64,000 bases of DNA from an uncultured Lachnospiraceae bacterium (GTDB lineage: Bacteria; Bacillota; Clostridia; Lachnospirales; Lachnospiraceae). The position numbers were made by a program, and so were the translations under genes. The stretch spans positions 1 to 64,000 of the forward strand of contig CAKRJH010000009.1 in the NCBI GenBank assembly GCA_934351255.1. Direction: 5' to 3'. Shown piece by piece: positions 24,442 to 33,013 of this stretch; the first letter of the stretch is position 1; every line of letters starts with the position of its first letter. Below the pieces are notes generated by a model that searched no databases, had not been told where the DNA came from, and was given only the letters and a program-made list of their open reading frames with translations.

Positions 24442-25590
24442 TCAGATCAATGATTCATATAATTTGGCAATCTCTTCCACACTGGTCTGTCTTGGATTGC
24501 CCGGGCGGCATGCATCGTCATACGCAGACTGAGCCAGAAACGGGATATCCTCCGCGTTTACGATACCTTTCAAATCCTTCTGAATGCCTACATCTTCGGC
24601 TAATTGCTTCACTGCGTCAATAGCAGCCTGACGATACTCTTCCTGAGTCATATCATCTACCCCTGCAACGCCCATTGCTCTGGCGATCTCACGATACTTT
24701 TCTCCGGTCTCAGGTGCATTGTACTCCATGCCCGTAGGGAGCAGGATCGCATTGGCGATACCATGAGGGGTGTCATACAGAGCCCCCAGAGGATGTGCCA
24801 TAGAATGCACAAGTCCGAGTCCTACATTGGAGAATCCCATGCCTGCTACATACTGTCCAAGCGCCATGCCCTCGCGGCCTTCCGGTGTATTGTCGACCGC
24901 TCCCCTCAGAGAACGTGCAATGATCTCAATAGCCTTCAGGTGGAACATATCTGACAGTTCCCAGGCTCCCGCAGTAATATATCCCTCGATCGCGTGAGTC
25001 AGAGCATCCATACCGGTAGCGGCTGTCAGTCCCTTCGGCATGGATGACATCATGTCAGAATCGACAAATGCAACAACTGGAATATCGTGTGGATCGACAC
25101 AGACCATCTTCCGATTCTTTTCTGCGTCCGTGATCACGTAGTTGATAGTAACTTCAGCAGCAGTACCAGCTGTGGTAGGCACTGCGAAGATTGGTACGCT
25201 CTTTTGGTGGGTATCTGCAACCCCCTCCAGACTGCGCACATCAGCAAACTCCGGATTGTTGATAATGATACCGATGGCTTTGGCTGTATCCATGGAGGAT
25301 CCTCCACCGATGGCAATCAGATAATCCGTACCGGCATTTTTATACGCTTCTACTCCGGTCTGAACATTCTCAATGGTTGGATTGGGTTTGATGTTGGAAT
25401 AAAGTTCATACTTCAGTCCCGCCGCATCTAACACATCCAGCACTTTCTGGGTCACACCAAACTTCACCAGATCCGGATCCGAACAGACAAATGCCTTTCC
25501 AAAACCTCTTGCCTTCGCTTCTGTCGCGATCTCCTGGATCGCTCCAGCCCCATGATACGATGTCTCGTTTAAAATAAAACGATTTGCCAT
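24442..25590 (-). CDS. fucO: Lactaldehyde reductase (iron-dependent alcohol dehydrogenase)
   Basis: Group III iron-containing alcohol dehydrogenase of 382 residues, the same length as E. coli FucO and very close to it over the full length as I recall that sequence. It reduces lactaldehyde to 1,2-propanediol with NADH, the redox-balancing step in anaerobic fucose or rhamnose use. GGGSSMDTAKA binds the dinucleotide. Iron ligands are in TGMDALTHAIEGY (Asp and His) and VHSMAHPLGALYDTPHG (two His). GGAGG lies about 12 bases upstream of the ATG. It is a single gene with its own promoter. No fucose pathway genes are nearby, so the aldehyde source is open. Confidence 0.93.
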   Translation of the reverse strand: MANRFILNETSYHGAGAIQEIATEAKARGFGKAFVCSDPDLVKFGVTQKVLDVLDAAGLKYELYSNIKPNPTIENVQTGVEAYKNAGTDYLIAIGGGSSMDTAKAIGIIINNPEFADVRSLEGVADTHQKSVPIFAVPTTAGTAAEVTINYVITDAEKNRKMVCVDPHDIPVVAFVDSDMMSSMPKGLTAATGMDALTHAIEGYITAGAWELSDMFHLKAIEIIARSLRGAVDNTPEGREGMALGQYVAGMGFSNVGLGLVHSMAHPLGALYDTPHGIANAILLPTGMEYNAPETGEKYREIARAMGVAGVDDMTQEEYRQAAIDAVKQLAEDVGIQKDLKGIVNAEDIPFLAQSAYDDACRPGNPRQTSVEEIAKLYESLI

Positions 25591-25666
25591 GTAAAAAAAT
25601 ACCTCCTTCGTCGTATTTGTGTAAAATGACTAAAAGTCCCCAAACTCTTCGTCATCTCTTAATCAT

Positions 25667-25695
25667 ATTATACAAACTCTGGGAGGTATCTTCAA
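25667..25695 (-). promoter_or_regulatory. Promoter for fucO
   Basis: -35 TTGAAG and perfect -10 TATAAT with 17 bases between on the minus strand, giving a leader of about 70 bases. No Rex-type operator was recognised. Confidence 0.65.
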
Positions 25696-25722
25696 GAGAA
25701 AATCTGTGAATATTCTATTAAT

Positions 25723-27207
25723 TTATAATACGATCATGGCCCCATGGCACAGTAGCAGTGACAGCATCACCGACAGCACGATCAGAAATCCGTTCTTCTT
25801 TTTCCAGAGCAGCAAAACAAGCATATCCAGTCCATAAATGATCATAGTAATGATCAGGATCCATGGCATATGGATTCCAAGTGTGGTTCCCGCCTTGATG
25901 TTCTGTAACACCATAGAGCAAAGGACTGTCAGCAGCAGTCCTGAGATGATCGGACGGATCCAGCGGCTGATCAACCGAAAGACATTTAACGCGCTGAATC
26001 TCTCATAGACATAATAAACCGCACAGAACACGCCGCCGGACGCAGCCACACTGCAGGCAAATCCGGCCAGTGCAGTCGCCAGACCGGTCACCACACTGCT
26101 GCCTCCCTGCTCATAGCCCAGAAGGTATCCCACACCGGTCAGGATCTTACACAGGATCGATCCCGGCAGCAGATTGGCCAGAGGAACCAGATGTCCATAG
26201 AAGGATGCTCCCTGGATCATCTCGGTATTGACAAACATACCATCTGCGACAGACAGATAGGCATCACCACCGCCAAAGGACATGATCGAGGAGACCAGTC
26301 CGCGTCCCAGATAGAGTAATGTCTGTCCATTCAGGATAAGAGCCGGAATCGATAGCACCACCAGCATCAATGTCCAGGCCGTCATCTCCTTTGCGAGTGG
26401 TTTGGCAGAAAGCCGGACATCACTTTGTGTCTCTGTGACACTGCGGTACAGCCCCACCAGAGCCAGTGCCGTCATCAGGATTCTCACCCCGATTCCCACA
26501 TAGTTGTTGTACGGAAGAATGCCGGAAATACTCAGCAGATAGATTCCCAGAACCACCACGGATACTATAGTATGCTTCCAGGTAAATTTACAATGGGTAT
26601 ACAAAATACCGAAAAATGCCATGCCAAGCACCTGAAGCGTGGACAGGCAGACCAGCGGCTTTCCGGACAGCCCAAGGATCGCGTACACCTGTTTTCCGCA
26701 GGAAAGCACAAACACACCGATCAGGATCACAAGAGCACGTTTCCAACGGCCGACACTCTCCTGTCTTGCCTCGCAGAGCGTCTTGATGGCATACTCTGTC
26801 AGCAGGCAGGCAATAAACGAGGAAATACCGATGGAAAGCACCTCGATCTCTGCGAGCACTCTCTGGCTCATCAGAGACATAACGCTCAGGAGCAGAACTG
26901 TGACCAGTGATCCCGGAAGAGACATCAGCAGCGCTGCCATCATCATTCCGCGCACGCCATAGGCACGTTTTCCCAGACCTGTAGCGATCTCGACCGGCAG
27001 AGCGCCCGGTGTGATGCTTGCAACCACCACATCCTTGTCATAATCCTCTGGTGTGACCTGTTTCTGCTCCTCGACAACTTCTCGTTCAATCACCGGGATC
27101 AGCGCGCTTCCGCCGCCAAAACCGATGCATCCGATCTTGAACATTGACATCATCAGGCCGGACACCTTCTTCGCTGTATTCTGTTTTGGCTTCTGTGCGT
27201 TTCCCAT
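25723..27207 (-). CDS. CHR-family (chromate-type) anion transporter
   Basis: Two-domain CHR transporter, 494 residues. The first CHR domain (about 15-200) has FKIGCIGFGGGSALIPVI and SITPGALPVEIATGLG. The second (about 275-450) has SIMSFGGGDAYLSVADGMFV and LLPGSILCKILTGVGYLLG. About ten hydrophobic segments are present. The family is named for chromate efflux, but members also move sulfate-like oxyanions, and many have no proven substrate. It follows cysQ by 31 bases behind AAGGAAGG, so both are probably co-transcribed. In that setting sulfate is a better guess than chromate. The length is above the usual 390-450 because of an extended loop between the halves. Confidence 0.85.
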   Translation of the reverse strand: MGNAQKPKQNTAKKVSGLMMSMFKIGCIGFGGGSALIPVIEREVVEEQKQVTPEDYDKDVVVASITPGALPVEIATGLGKRAYGVRGMMMAALLMSLPGSLVTVLLLSVMSLMSQRVLAEIEVLSIGISSFIACLLTEYAIKTLCEARQESVGRWKRALVILIGVFVLSCGKQVYAILGLSGKPLVCLSTLQVLGMAFFGILYTHCKFTWKHTIVSVVVLGIYLLSISGILPYNNYVGIGVRILMTALALVGLYRSVTETQSDVRLSAKPLAKEMTAWTLMLVVLSIPALILNGQTLLYLGRGLVSSIMSFGGGDAYLSVADGMFVNTEMIQGASFYGHLVPLANLLPGSILCKILTGVGYLLGYEQGGSSVVTGLATALAGFACSVAASGGVFCAVYYVYERFSALNVFRLISRWIRPIISGLLLTVLCSMVLQNIKAGTTLGIHMPWILIITMIIYGLDMLVLLLWKKKNGFLIVLSVMLSLLLCHGAMIVL

Positions 27208-27238
27208 GTCGATTCCTTCCTTTCTGCCCTGCGACCTG

Positions 27239-28027
27239 TTACAGGGTCAGGTGATTTTTCTCTGAATTAATGATATAAAAGCCTTTGGCATTCAGACTGT
27301 CTGTGCGATTGTAGGTCATCGGTGTCTCATCCATCTGACGGAAGATGGCACCGGCCTCCTCCACGATACACTGCATCGCTGCGGTATCCCACTCCATCGT
27401 CGGATTGTAACGATAATACACCTCTGCCTCTCCCCTGGCGATCACACATCCCTTGAGAGAGCTTCCCATCTTGACGAAATTGGTGATGCCATATTTTTCC
27501 AGGAGACGATCCATCTGTTCACAGCCATGAGAACTGCTCATCACCATGCGGATCTGGTCCTTGTCCGTCACATCCGACACCTGCAGACGATGTCCCTTCT
27601 GCTCTTTTGTGTCCAGATATGCTCCCTGTCCGCGGGATGCATAATACAATTCCCCGGTCACCGGAACATAGATCACCCCCATCACCGATTCGTGCTTGTA
27701 GGACAGTGCGATGTTTACTGTGAACTGACCGTTGCGCTTGATAAATTCTTTGGTACCGTCCAACGGATCTACCACGAAACAAAAGTCATTGTCCAGTCGG
27801 GCCAGATCGTCTTTCTCCTCCTCAGACAATACCGCATATTCCGGAAATGCCTCCTTTAACGCCTTGACAATGATGGCATTGGATGCCTTGTCTGCCGCTG
27901 TCAGCGGCATATCCCCGTCCTTGTACGTCACCTGCATATCCGTTGCATTTTCATAAATATCCATAATGGCCCTGCCTGCCTCCACGGCACAGGCCTTTGC
28001 CACTTCAAGTTCTCTCTCTAAGTTCAT
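27239..28027 (-). CDS. cysQ: 3'(2'),5'-bisphosphate nucleotidase
   Basis: Inositol monophosphatase-superfamily enzyme that hydrolyses 3'-phosphoadenosine 5'-phosphate (PAP), the by-product left when PAPS donates sulfate. About 262 residues. Metal-binding motifs are EEEKDD, DPLDGTKEF (about 90-98) and EWDTAAMQCIVEEAG near the C-terminus, the standard IMPase set. The ATG at 28027 is chosen for the AGGAAAGGA six bases upstream; upstream Met codons lack a site. It heads a two-gene unit with the CHR transporter and lies downstream of a leader region that separates it from cysNC. Confidence 0.93.
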   Translation of the reverse strand: MNLERELEVAKACAVEAGRAIMDIYENATDMQVTYKDGDMPLTAADKASNAIIVKALKEAFPEYAVLSEEEKDDLARLDNDFCFVVDPLDGTKEFIKRNGQFTVNIALSYKHESVMGVIYVPVTGELYYASRGQGAYLDTKEQKGHRLQVSDVTDKDQIRMVMSSSHGCEQMDRLLEKYGITNFVKMGSSLKGCVIARGEAEVYYRYNPTMEWDTAAMQCIVEEAGAIFRQMDETPMTYNRTDSLNAKGFYIINSEKNHLTL

Positions 28028-28093
28028 GTTGTATCCTTTCCTGATGCAGATCATCTGCAATCTCTCTGTAAACGTTTCCATTCATGCACAAAT

Positions 28094-28153
28094 TCATACA
28101 TAAATTCATATATTTATACGCAAATCAATATATTTATATACCAATTCATATAT
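28094..28153. repeat. Three 20-bp AT-rich direct repeats
   Basis: Three adjoining 20-base units at 28094-28113, 28114-28133 and 28134-28153, each ending TATAT and sharing a core like CAAATTCATATAT with a few changes. A degenerate part-copy lies at 28082-28093. They sit in the cysQ leader between the hairpin and the ribosome binding site. Confidence 0.6.
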
Positions 28154-28179
28154 ATTTTTATATACCTTCTTATATGGAA

Positions 28180-28220
28180 AATGGGCTTCGTCCTGCAGAT
28201 ATCTCAGAACGAACCCCATT
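28180..28220 (-). other. Leader hairpin upstream of cysQ
   Basis: Twelve-base stem AATGGGGTTCGT / ACGAAGCCCATT with one mismatch and a 17-base loop, beginning about 15 bases after the predicted transcription start. TTTTCC follows on the minus strand, a weak T tail. It could act as an attenuator or a short-RNA terminator. Confidence 0.5.
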
Positions 28221-28241
28221 GATTCTCTTTATTTCATACTT

Positions 28242-28270
28242 ATTCTATAGGAATTATACCAAACTGTCAA
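28242..28270 (-). promoter_or_regulatory. Strong promoter in the cysNC-cysQ gap
   Basis: Perfect -35 TTGACA (28265-28270) and -10 TAGAAT (28242-28247) with 17 bases between on the minus strand, starting seven bases after the cysNC stop. It would drive cysQ and the CHR transporter with a leader of about 200 bases. Confidence 0.7.
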
Positions 28271-28276
28271 TCCCTA

Positions 28277-30103
28277 TTATAAATATTTTTTGAGCTGATC
28301 CATAATGTAGTCTACGGACTGCTCCACGGTCTGACCGGTGGTATCGATCGTGATCTCCGGATTCTTTGGTGCCTCGTATGGGCTGGAAATTCCGGAGAAG
28401 TTTGGAATCTCACCGGCACGTGCCTTCTTGTAGAGTCCCTTGACATCACGCTTCTCACACTCTTCGATCGGTGTGGCCACATAGATCTCGATGAAGTTAT
28501 CTGCACCGATGATCTCTCTGGCCTTCAGACGGTCAGATTCAAATGGCGAGATAAAGGATGTCAGCGTGATCAGTCCGGCATCATTCATCAGTTTGGCCAC
28601 CTCAGACACACGACGGATATTTTCGATACGGTCCTGCTCCTTGAAACCAAGGTTCTTGTTCAGTCCCATACGGACATTATCTCCATCCAGCAGCATCGTA
28701 TGCTTGCCCTCTGCGAACAGTCGCTTCTCCACCTCATTGATCAGGGTTGACTTGCCCGCTCCGGACAGTCCGGTCATCCAGATGGTCTTTGGTGTCTGGT
28801 TCTTCTGCTGTGCGCGAAGCTGTCTGGTGATATCCATATTATGCCAGGTCAGATTGTCGTCACGGCGCAGAGGATGCTCTACCACACCACAGGCTGACGT
28901 CATATTGGTCACGCGGTCAATGAGTACGAATCCTCCCAGCTCCTTGTGATGCTTGAACTCGTCAAACACAATCTTCTCGGAGCACGAAATATCACAGCAT
29001 GCGATCTCATTTTTGTAGAGACGGTCTGTGGTCACATGATTTCCTTCATTGACATCGACTTTGTACTTGATGTTCATGATCACAGCCGGAACCGTCTTGG
29101 TGCCCAGCTTCAGCAGATAGTTCTTTCCCGCTACCAGCTTGGTATCATCCATCCAGAGCAGGGTCGCAGTAAACATCTTGCCGACATGCAGATTGACATC
29201 CTTGCAGATCATACATCCACGGGAGATATCCATCTCGCGGTCAATCTCCACCGTCACTGCCTGCCCCTTAAAGGCACGCTCTACCGGCTTGTTCAGGTCG
29301 TGAAGGCTCTTGACATGCGCGGTCTCTCCGCTTGGAAGAGAGACGATCTCATCGCCCACAGAGATCTCTCCGACTTCGATCTGTCCCTGGAATCCACGGA
29401 AGGTACGATCCGGACGGCTGACACGCTGTACCGGCATAACAAATCCGGTATCATCCACATGGTCTGTCACATCCACAGTCTCCAGATAATTCTGAAGGGT
29501 TCCACCGTGATACCACGGTGTTCTTGCGGACTCTGTCGTGATATTGTCACCGACCGTCGCAGAAACCGGAATGATATGCATGGTTTCAAAATCATACTCT
29601 ACCGTCATACGCTTGATCTGTTTGGAAATATTATCAAATTCCATCTGATCGTAATCGATCAGATCCATTTTATTGACCGCATATACGACATGCTTGATAC
29701 CCATCAGCGCACAGATACGGGTATGTCTCTTGGTCTGTACCAGCACGCCCTTGGATGCATCGACCAGGATAACGGCCAGATCCGCAAAGGATGCTCCCAC
29801 GGCCATATTTCTGGTGTACTCCTCATGTCCCGGCGTATCTGCCACAATGAAACTTCTCTTCTCTGTCGTAAAATAGCGGTATGCCACATCGATCGTGATT
29901 CCCTGCTCACGCTCTGCCATCAGTCCATCCAACAGCAGAGAGTAATCCATCTCTCCGCCGGTGCTTCCCACCTTGGAATCCAGTTCCAGAGCCTTCTCCT
30001 GATCTGCAAAGATCAGCTTGGCATCATACAGCATATGTCCGATCAAGGTAGACTTTCCATCATCTACACTACCACATGTGATAAATTTTAATAAACTCTG
30101 CAT
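28277..30103 (-). CDS. cysNC: Sulfate adenylyltransferase large subunit fused to APS kinase
   Basis: Fusion of the CysN GTPase and CysC kinase (NodQ-like), about 608 residues. The GTPase part has CGSVDDGKSTLIG, DTPGHEEYTRNM and NKMDL, followed by elongation-factor-like beta barrels. The APS kinase part (about the last 180 residues) starts at the Walker A GLSGAGKST and has DGDNVRMGLNKNLGF and FISPFESDR. With CysD it makes adenosine 5'-phosphosulfate and then phosphorylates it to PAPS. The ATG at 30103 follows the cysD stop by one base and has GGGAGGG about ten bases ahead. No PAPS reductase gene follows, which is unusual for an assimilation operon. Confidence 0.95.
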   Translation of the reverse strand: MQSLLKFITCGSVDDGKSTLIGHMLYDAKLIFADQEKALELDSKVGSTGGEMDYSLLLDGLMAEREQGITIDVAYRYFTTEKRSFIVADTPGHEEYTRNMAVGASFADLAVILVDASKGVLVQTKRHTRICALMGIKHVVYAVNKMDLIDYDQMEFDNISKQIKRMTVEYDFETMHIIPVSATVGDNITTESARTPWYHGGTLQNYLETVDVTDHVDDTGFVMPVQRVSRPDRTFRGFQGQIEVGEISVGDEIVSLPSGETAHVKSLHDLNKPVERAFKGQAVTVEIDREMDISRGCMICKDVNLHVGKMFTATLLWMDDTKLVAGKNYLLKLGTKTVPAVIMNIKYKVDVNEGNHVTTDRLYKNEIACCDISCSEKIVFDEFKHHKELGGFVLIDRVTNMTSACGVVEHPLRRDDNLTWHNMDITRQLRAQQKNQTPKTIWMTGLSGAGKSTLINEVEKRLFAEGKHTMLLDGDNVRMGLNKNLGFKEQDRIENIRRVSEVAKLMNDAGLITLTSFISPFESDRLKAREIIGADNFIEIYVATPIEECEKRDVKGLYKKARAGEIPNFSGISSPYEAPKNPEITIDTTGQTVEQSVDYIMDQLKKYL

Positions 30104-30104
30104 T

Positions 30105-31004
30105 TTAGAAATAGCCCTCCCTCTTTCTTCTCTCCATGCTGCCTGCCGCTTCATTGTCAATCACACGGCTGGTTCTCTCGGAGGATACGGCACTCAATGT
30201 CTCCTCGATAATTGCATCCAGGGTGTCCGCATCGGACTCTACACCACCGGTCAGCGGATAGCATCCCAGAGTACGGAAACGCACCTTCTTCATCTGTACT
30301 TCCTCGCCCGGAAGCAGACGCATACGCTCATCATCTACCATAATGATATTGCCGTCACGGTATACCACCGGACGTTCCTTGGCAAAATACAGGGATGGGA
30401 TCTCAATGTTCTCTCGGCGGATATACTGCCAGATATCCTTCTCCGTCCAGTTGGACAGAGGGAACACACGAACCTCTTCTCCCTTGAAGATCTTGGTATT
30501 GTACAGTTTCCACATCTCCGGTCTCTGATTCTTTGGATCCCAGCTGTGTGCGGAATTACGGAATGAGAAAATTCTCTCCTTGGCACGGGATTTCTCCTCG
30601 TCACGGCGTCCACCGCCAAACGCTGCGGTAAACTGATATTTGTCCAGCGCCTGCTTGAGCGCCTGGGTCTTCATGATATCGGTGTAGGCTGAGCCGTGGT
30701 CAAATGGATTGATGCCCTGCTCCACGCCCTCCTGGTTGGTGTATACCAGCATGTCCAGATCATATTTCTTCGCCATCTTGTCTCTGAACTCGATCATCTC
30801 ATGGAACTTCCATGTCGTGTCCACATGTAAAAACGGAAATGGCGGCTTCTCCGGATAAAAGGCCTTCAATGCCAAATGAAGCATGACGGAACTGTCCTTT
30901 CCGACGGAATACAGCATAACCGGCTTCTCACATTCTGCAGCGACTTCGCGCATAATATAGACAGCCTCAGCCTCCAGTTCGTCCAAATGCGATAACTGAT
31001 TCAT
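30105..31004 (-). CDS. cysD: Sulfate adenylyltransferase small subunit
   Basis: ATP sulfurylase catalytic subunit of the PP-loop ATPase family, about 299 residues. The PP-loop is seen as YSVGKDSSVMLHLALKAF near residue 35. HVDTTWKFHEMIEFRD, FGGGRRDEEKSRAKERIFSF and the WTEKDIWQYI segment are all diagnostic of CysD. It adenylates sulfate to APS, with energy from GTP hydrolysis by CysN. The ATG at 31004 has GAGGAG four bases ahead. The 70-base gap upstream can form a pseudoknot ending just before this site, so translation may be controlled. Belongs to the run tex, sulfotransferase-like gene, cysD, cysNC. Confidence 0.96.
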   Translation of the reverse strand: MNQLSHLDELEAEAVYIMREVAAECEKPVMLYSVGKDSSVMLHLALKAFYPEKPPFPFLHVDTTWKFHEMIEFRDKMAKKYDLDMLVYTNQEGVEQGINPFDHGSAYTDIMKTQALKQALDKYQFTAAFGGGRRDEEKSRAKERIFSFRNSAHSWDPKNQRPEMWKLYNTKIFKGEEVRVFPLSNWTEKDIWQYIRRENIEIPSLYFAKERPVVYRDGNIIMVDDERMRLLPGEEVQMKKVRFRTLGCYPLTGGVESDADTLDAIIEETLSAVSSERTSRVIDNEAAGSMERRKREGYF

Positions 31005-31020
31005 AATTCTCCTCATTTCT

Positions 31021-31067
31021 GCGTTGCTTTTGCTTCGGTCTGCACTGGCAACGCTCCCCTGCAGACC
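31021..31067 (-). other. Predicted H-type RNA pseudoknot before cysD
   Basis: On the minus strand two perfect helices interleave: GGTCTGCA (31067-31060) pairs with TGCAGACC (31044-31037), and GCGTTGC (31054-31048), inside that loop, pairs with GCAACGC (31027-31021). Loop 1 is GGGGA, the junction is CAG, and loop 3 is the A-rich GAAGCAAAA. The second helix ends six bases before the GAGGAG ribosome binding site. The lengths fit standard pseudoknot geometry. The two helices could also form one at a time as alternative hairpins. Confidence 0.5.
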
Positions 31068-31074
31068 AGTTTAT

Positions 31075-32997
31075 CTATGACTTTTTCTTTTTGTCCAGAA
31101 TGCGGATCTCATTTTTGAGGCGGTACAGTTCTCCGCGGAGTCTGACATATACCGCATACTCATCCTGTGGCAGTTCCTCCAAAGAGATCGCAAAACTCTG
31201 TTTTCTGATACGTTTTTTAAGAGCAGAGTAATCCTGCACAAATTTGTATTTCTCACCCATCAGATATACTTTTTTGACATCTCCCGGTGCAAACGCAAAG
31301 ATAAACAGATCTCCCTGCAGATGCGTCCTTCCGAAAAACTTCTTTCTGATACGGTGTTGTGCCGGTTCTTCCAGCTGCCCCTTAAACTCCGCCGGCGCAC
31401 TGATCTTTCCAAGGATCAGTTCATTGTTCTGCGGCACAGGATCATCATAGGAAGCAATCTCCGGAGCAAACTCCCAACACTTACGGAAATCCTGGTTCAG
31501 ATCCATGCGGTTGCGTTCCTCTCCGGTAGCCGTATCGATCTCCATAAGAACTCCGACCTGATCCTCAGACCAATCATCGATCTCTCCACAGGTCGCCATC
31601 ACCCGGTCACCGTCTTCTGTGACCAGCACATTGGCTGCGCGGTAGCATTTGCGGGTATTCAGACTCTTGATCAGTGTAAATGTTCCGGCGTGCTCATCCA
31701 CCTGGCATCGCACGATCCGGGAATGTTCTTCATCCTCACACTCATCCTTTACTGCCACCTTACCAGAAGTCTGGATTCCAAACAACAATAAATTGCAAAT
31801 ATTTCCATCCACCGAAGTAATTGTACACTCCTCCGGTGTCAAAACTAAGGCATCCTGGCCGCTCCGGTTCGTCAGCAGCTTGTCTTCAAGCGGCGTGTCC
31901 TCCCATACGCCCTTCGGCGCAAGAACCCACTCTACCTTATGCGATCCGGCATGCAGCTTGAGTATCGTATGCTGATGTTTCAGAGTCAGATACAGATAGC
32001 CATCCCGGTATACCATACAAGTCACCGGACACCAGAAACCTTCCTCCTGATACCTGGTTCCCAGAACATCCTCCATCCGGATCCTGCCTGCGACCTCTCC
32101 GGTACGACGGTCCAGACAGAGAATCTCATCTCCGTCATAGCCCAGCTTGGATGGCACCATCATATAGAGATATTCCTCGCAAAAGGCGATCGCACCGCCA
32201 ATACTCTCCTCGAGCTGATAGGTGTGATATATTCTACCCATGTAGTCCATCTCATGATACAGACACGGAACCATACGTCCATCAAATCCGACACGATTGA
32301 CCTGTCGGTCCGCGTACAGGAATCTCCCCTTCTCAAGAGGGATCATACCCAGCTTGCTGGTCTTCATCTGGATGGAGTACCTCACTTCACCATACTGATC
32401 CACCGCGATCGGATTGAAACTCTGTCCATTGATCAGCATAAATGGAAAGCGGGAATCCTCCTGATGCTCCACGTGGGTGATAATATGCTGTACACTCAGC
32501 GGGATGCCTCCACAGTAGATCGTCAGATCTCTGCGGCTGATCACTGTACCGTTCTCATCGATCAGTTCCAATTTAAGTTTGTTGGTATATCCGTGATACA
32601 GTCCCAGCACAGCAACCCTGTGTCTGGTCCGGTACTGTGTCTCCCCGGTAAAATCTGCTCCCGGCTGCTTGCCAAGCACGGTATATCGCACCTTGCAGCT
32701 CTTTGGCGTATTGAACAAGAGCAGCGCACTCTGGATGCAGACTCCATACGGATTCGGAACGACCAGTAAATGTTTGAATGTGTAAAGACGGTCATCCAGC
32801 GCCTTTTCAAACGCTCTCTCCCTCATCTGCGTCATCAGAACCTGCGGTTTTTCCTTGCGGTAAGGCGACAGCACCTTATGTCCGAGTTTCACCTGAAACT
32901 CCCGGTCAAACTGCAGAAACTGTTTCTTCAGATCGTCTTCACTGTATGTGGTCTTCGTGGCATTTTTCACGTCCACACTTCGTCGAAATAATCCCAT
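31075..32997 (-). CDS. Aryl-sulfate sulfotransferase-like protein
   Basis: 640 residues related to the arylsulfotransferase (AssT) family. About residues 105-175 match the Ig-like N-terminal domain (VLGLYHGYTNKLKLELID). The rest is the beta-propeller, with the recurring YGEVRYSIQ and HKVEWVLAP strands and HQHTILKL. The family moves sulfate from one phenol sulfate to another and does not use PAPS. Unlike E. coli AssT, no signal peptide is seen, so it should be cytoplasmic, where PAPS is made. A positively charged C-terminal segment (about 590-640) is extra. It follows tex by 16 bases and precedes cysD. Function is inferred from family and position; active-site histidines could not be mapped safely. 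Confidence 0.7.
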   Translation of the reverse strand: MGLFRRSVDVKNATKTTYSEDDLKKQFLQFDREFQVKLGHKVLSPYRKEKPQVLMTQMRERAFEKALDDRLYTFKHLLVVPNPYGVCIQSALLLFNTPKSCKVRYTVLGKQPGADFTGETQYRTRHRVAVLGLYHGYTNKLKLELIDENGTVISRRDLTIYCGGIPLSVQHIITHVEHQEDSRFPFMLINGQSFNPIAVDQYGEVRYSIQMKTSKLGMIPLEKGRFLYADRQVNRVGFDGRMVPCLYHEMDYMGRIYHTYQLEESIGGAIAFCEEYLYMMVPSKLGYDGDEILCLDRRTGEVAGRIRMEDVLGTRYQEEGFWCPVTCMVYRDGYLYLTLKHQHTILKLHAGSHKVEWVLAPKGVWEDTPLEDKLLTNRSGQDALVLTPEECTITSVDGNICNLLLFGIQTSGKVAVKDECEDEEHSRIVRCQVDEHAGTFTLIKSLNTRKCYRAANVLVTEDGDRVMATCGEIDDWSEDQVGVLMEIDTATGEERNRMDLNQDFRKCWEFAPEIASYDDPVPQNNELILGKISAPAEFKGQLEEPAQHRIRKKFFGRTHLQGDLFIFAFAPGDVKKVYLMGEKYKFVQDYSALKKRIRKQSFAISLEELPQDEYAVYVRLRGELYRLKNEIRILDKKKKS

Positions 32998-33013
32998 GTG
33001 ACTCTCCTTTGAT

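Noticed and set aside
28094..28153. CRISPR array
   Set aside because: The 20-base repeats abut with no unique spacers, number only three, and no cas genes are near.
31021..31067. Known SAM-II or preQ1 riboswitch before cysD
   Set aside because: Only the fold class is similar. The loop and helix sequences do not match the conserved residues I know for those classes, so no name is given.
31037..31067. Intrinsic terminator between the sulfotransferase-like gene and cysD
   Set aside because: The GGTCTGCA stem is followed by GAAGCAAAA on the minus strand, not by a T run.
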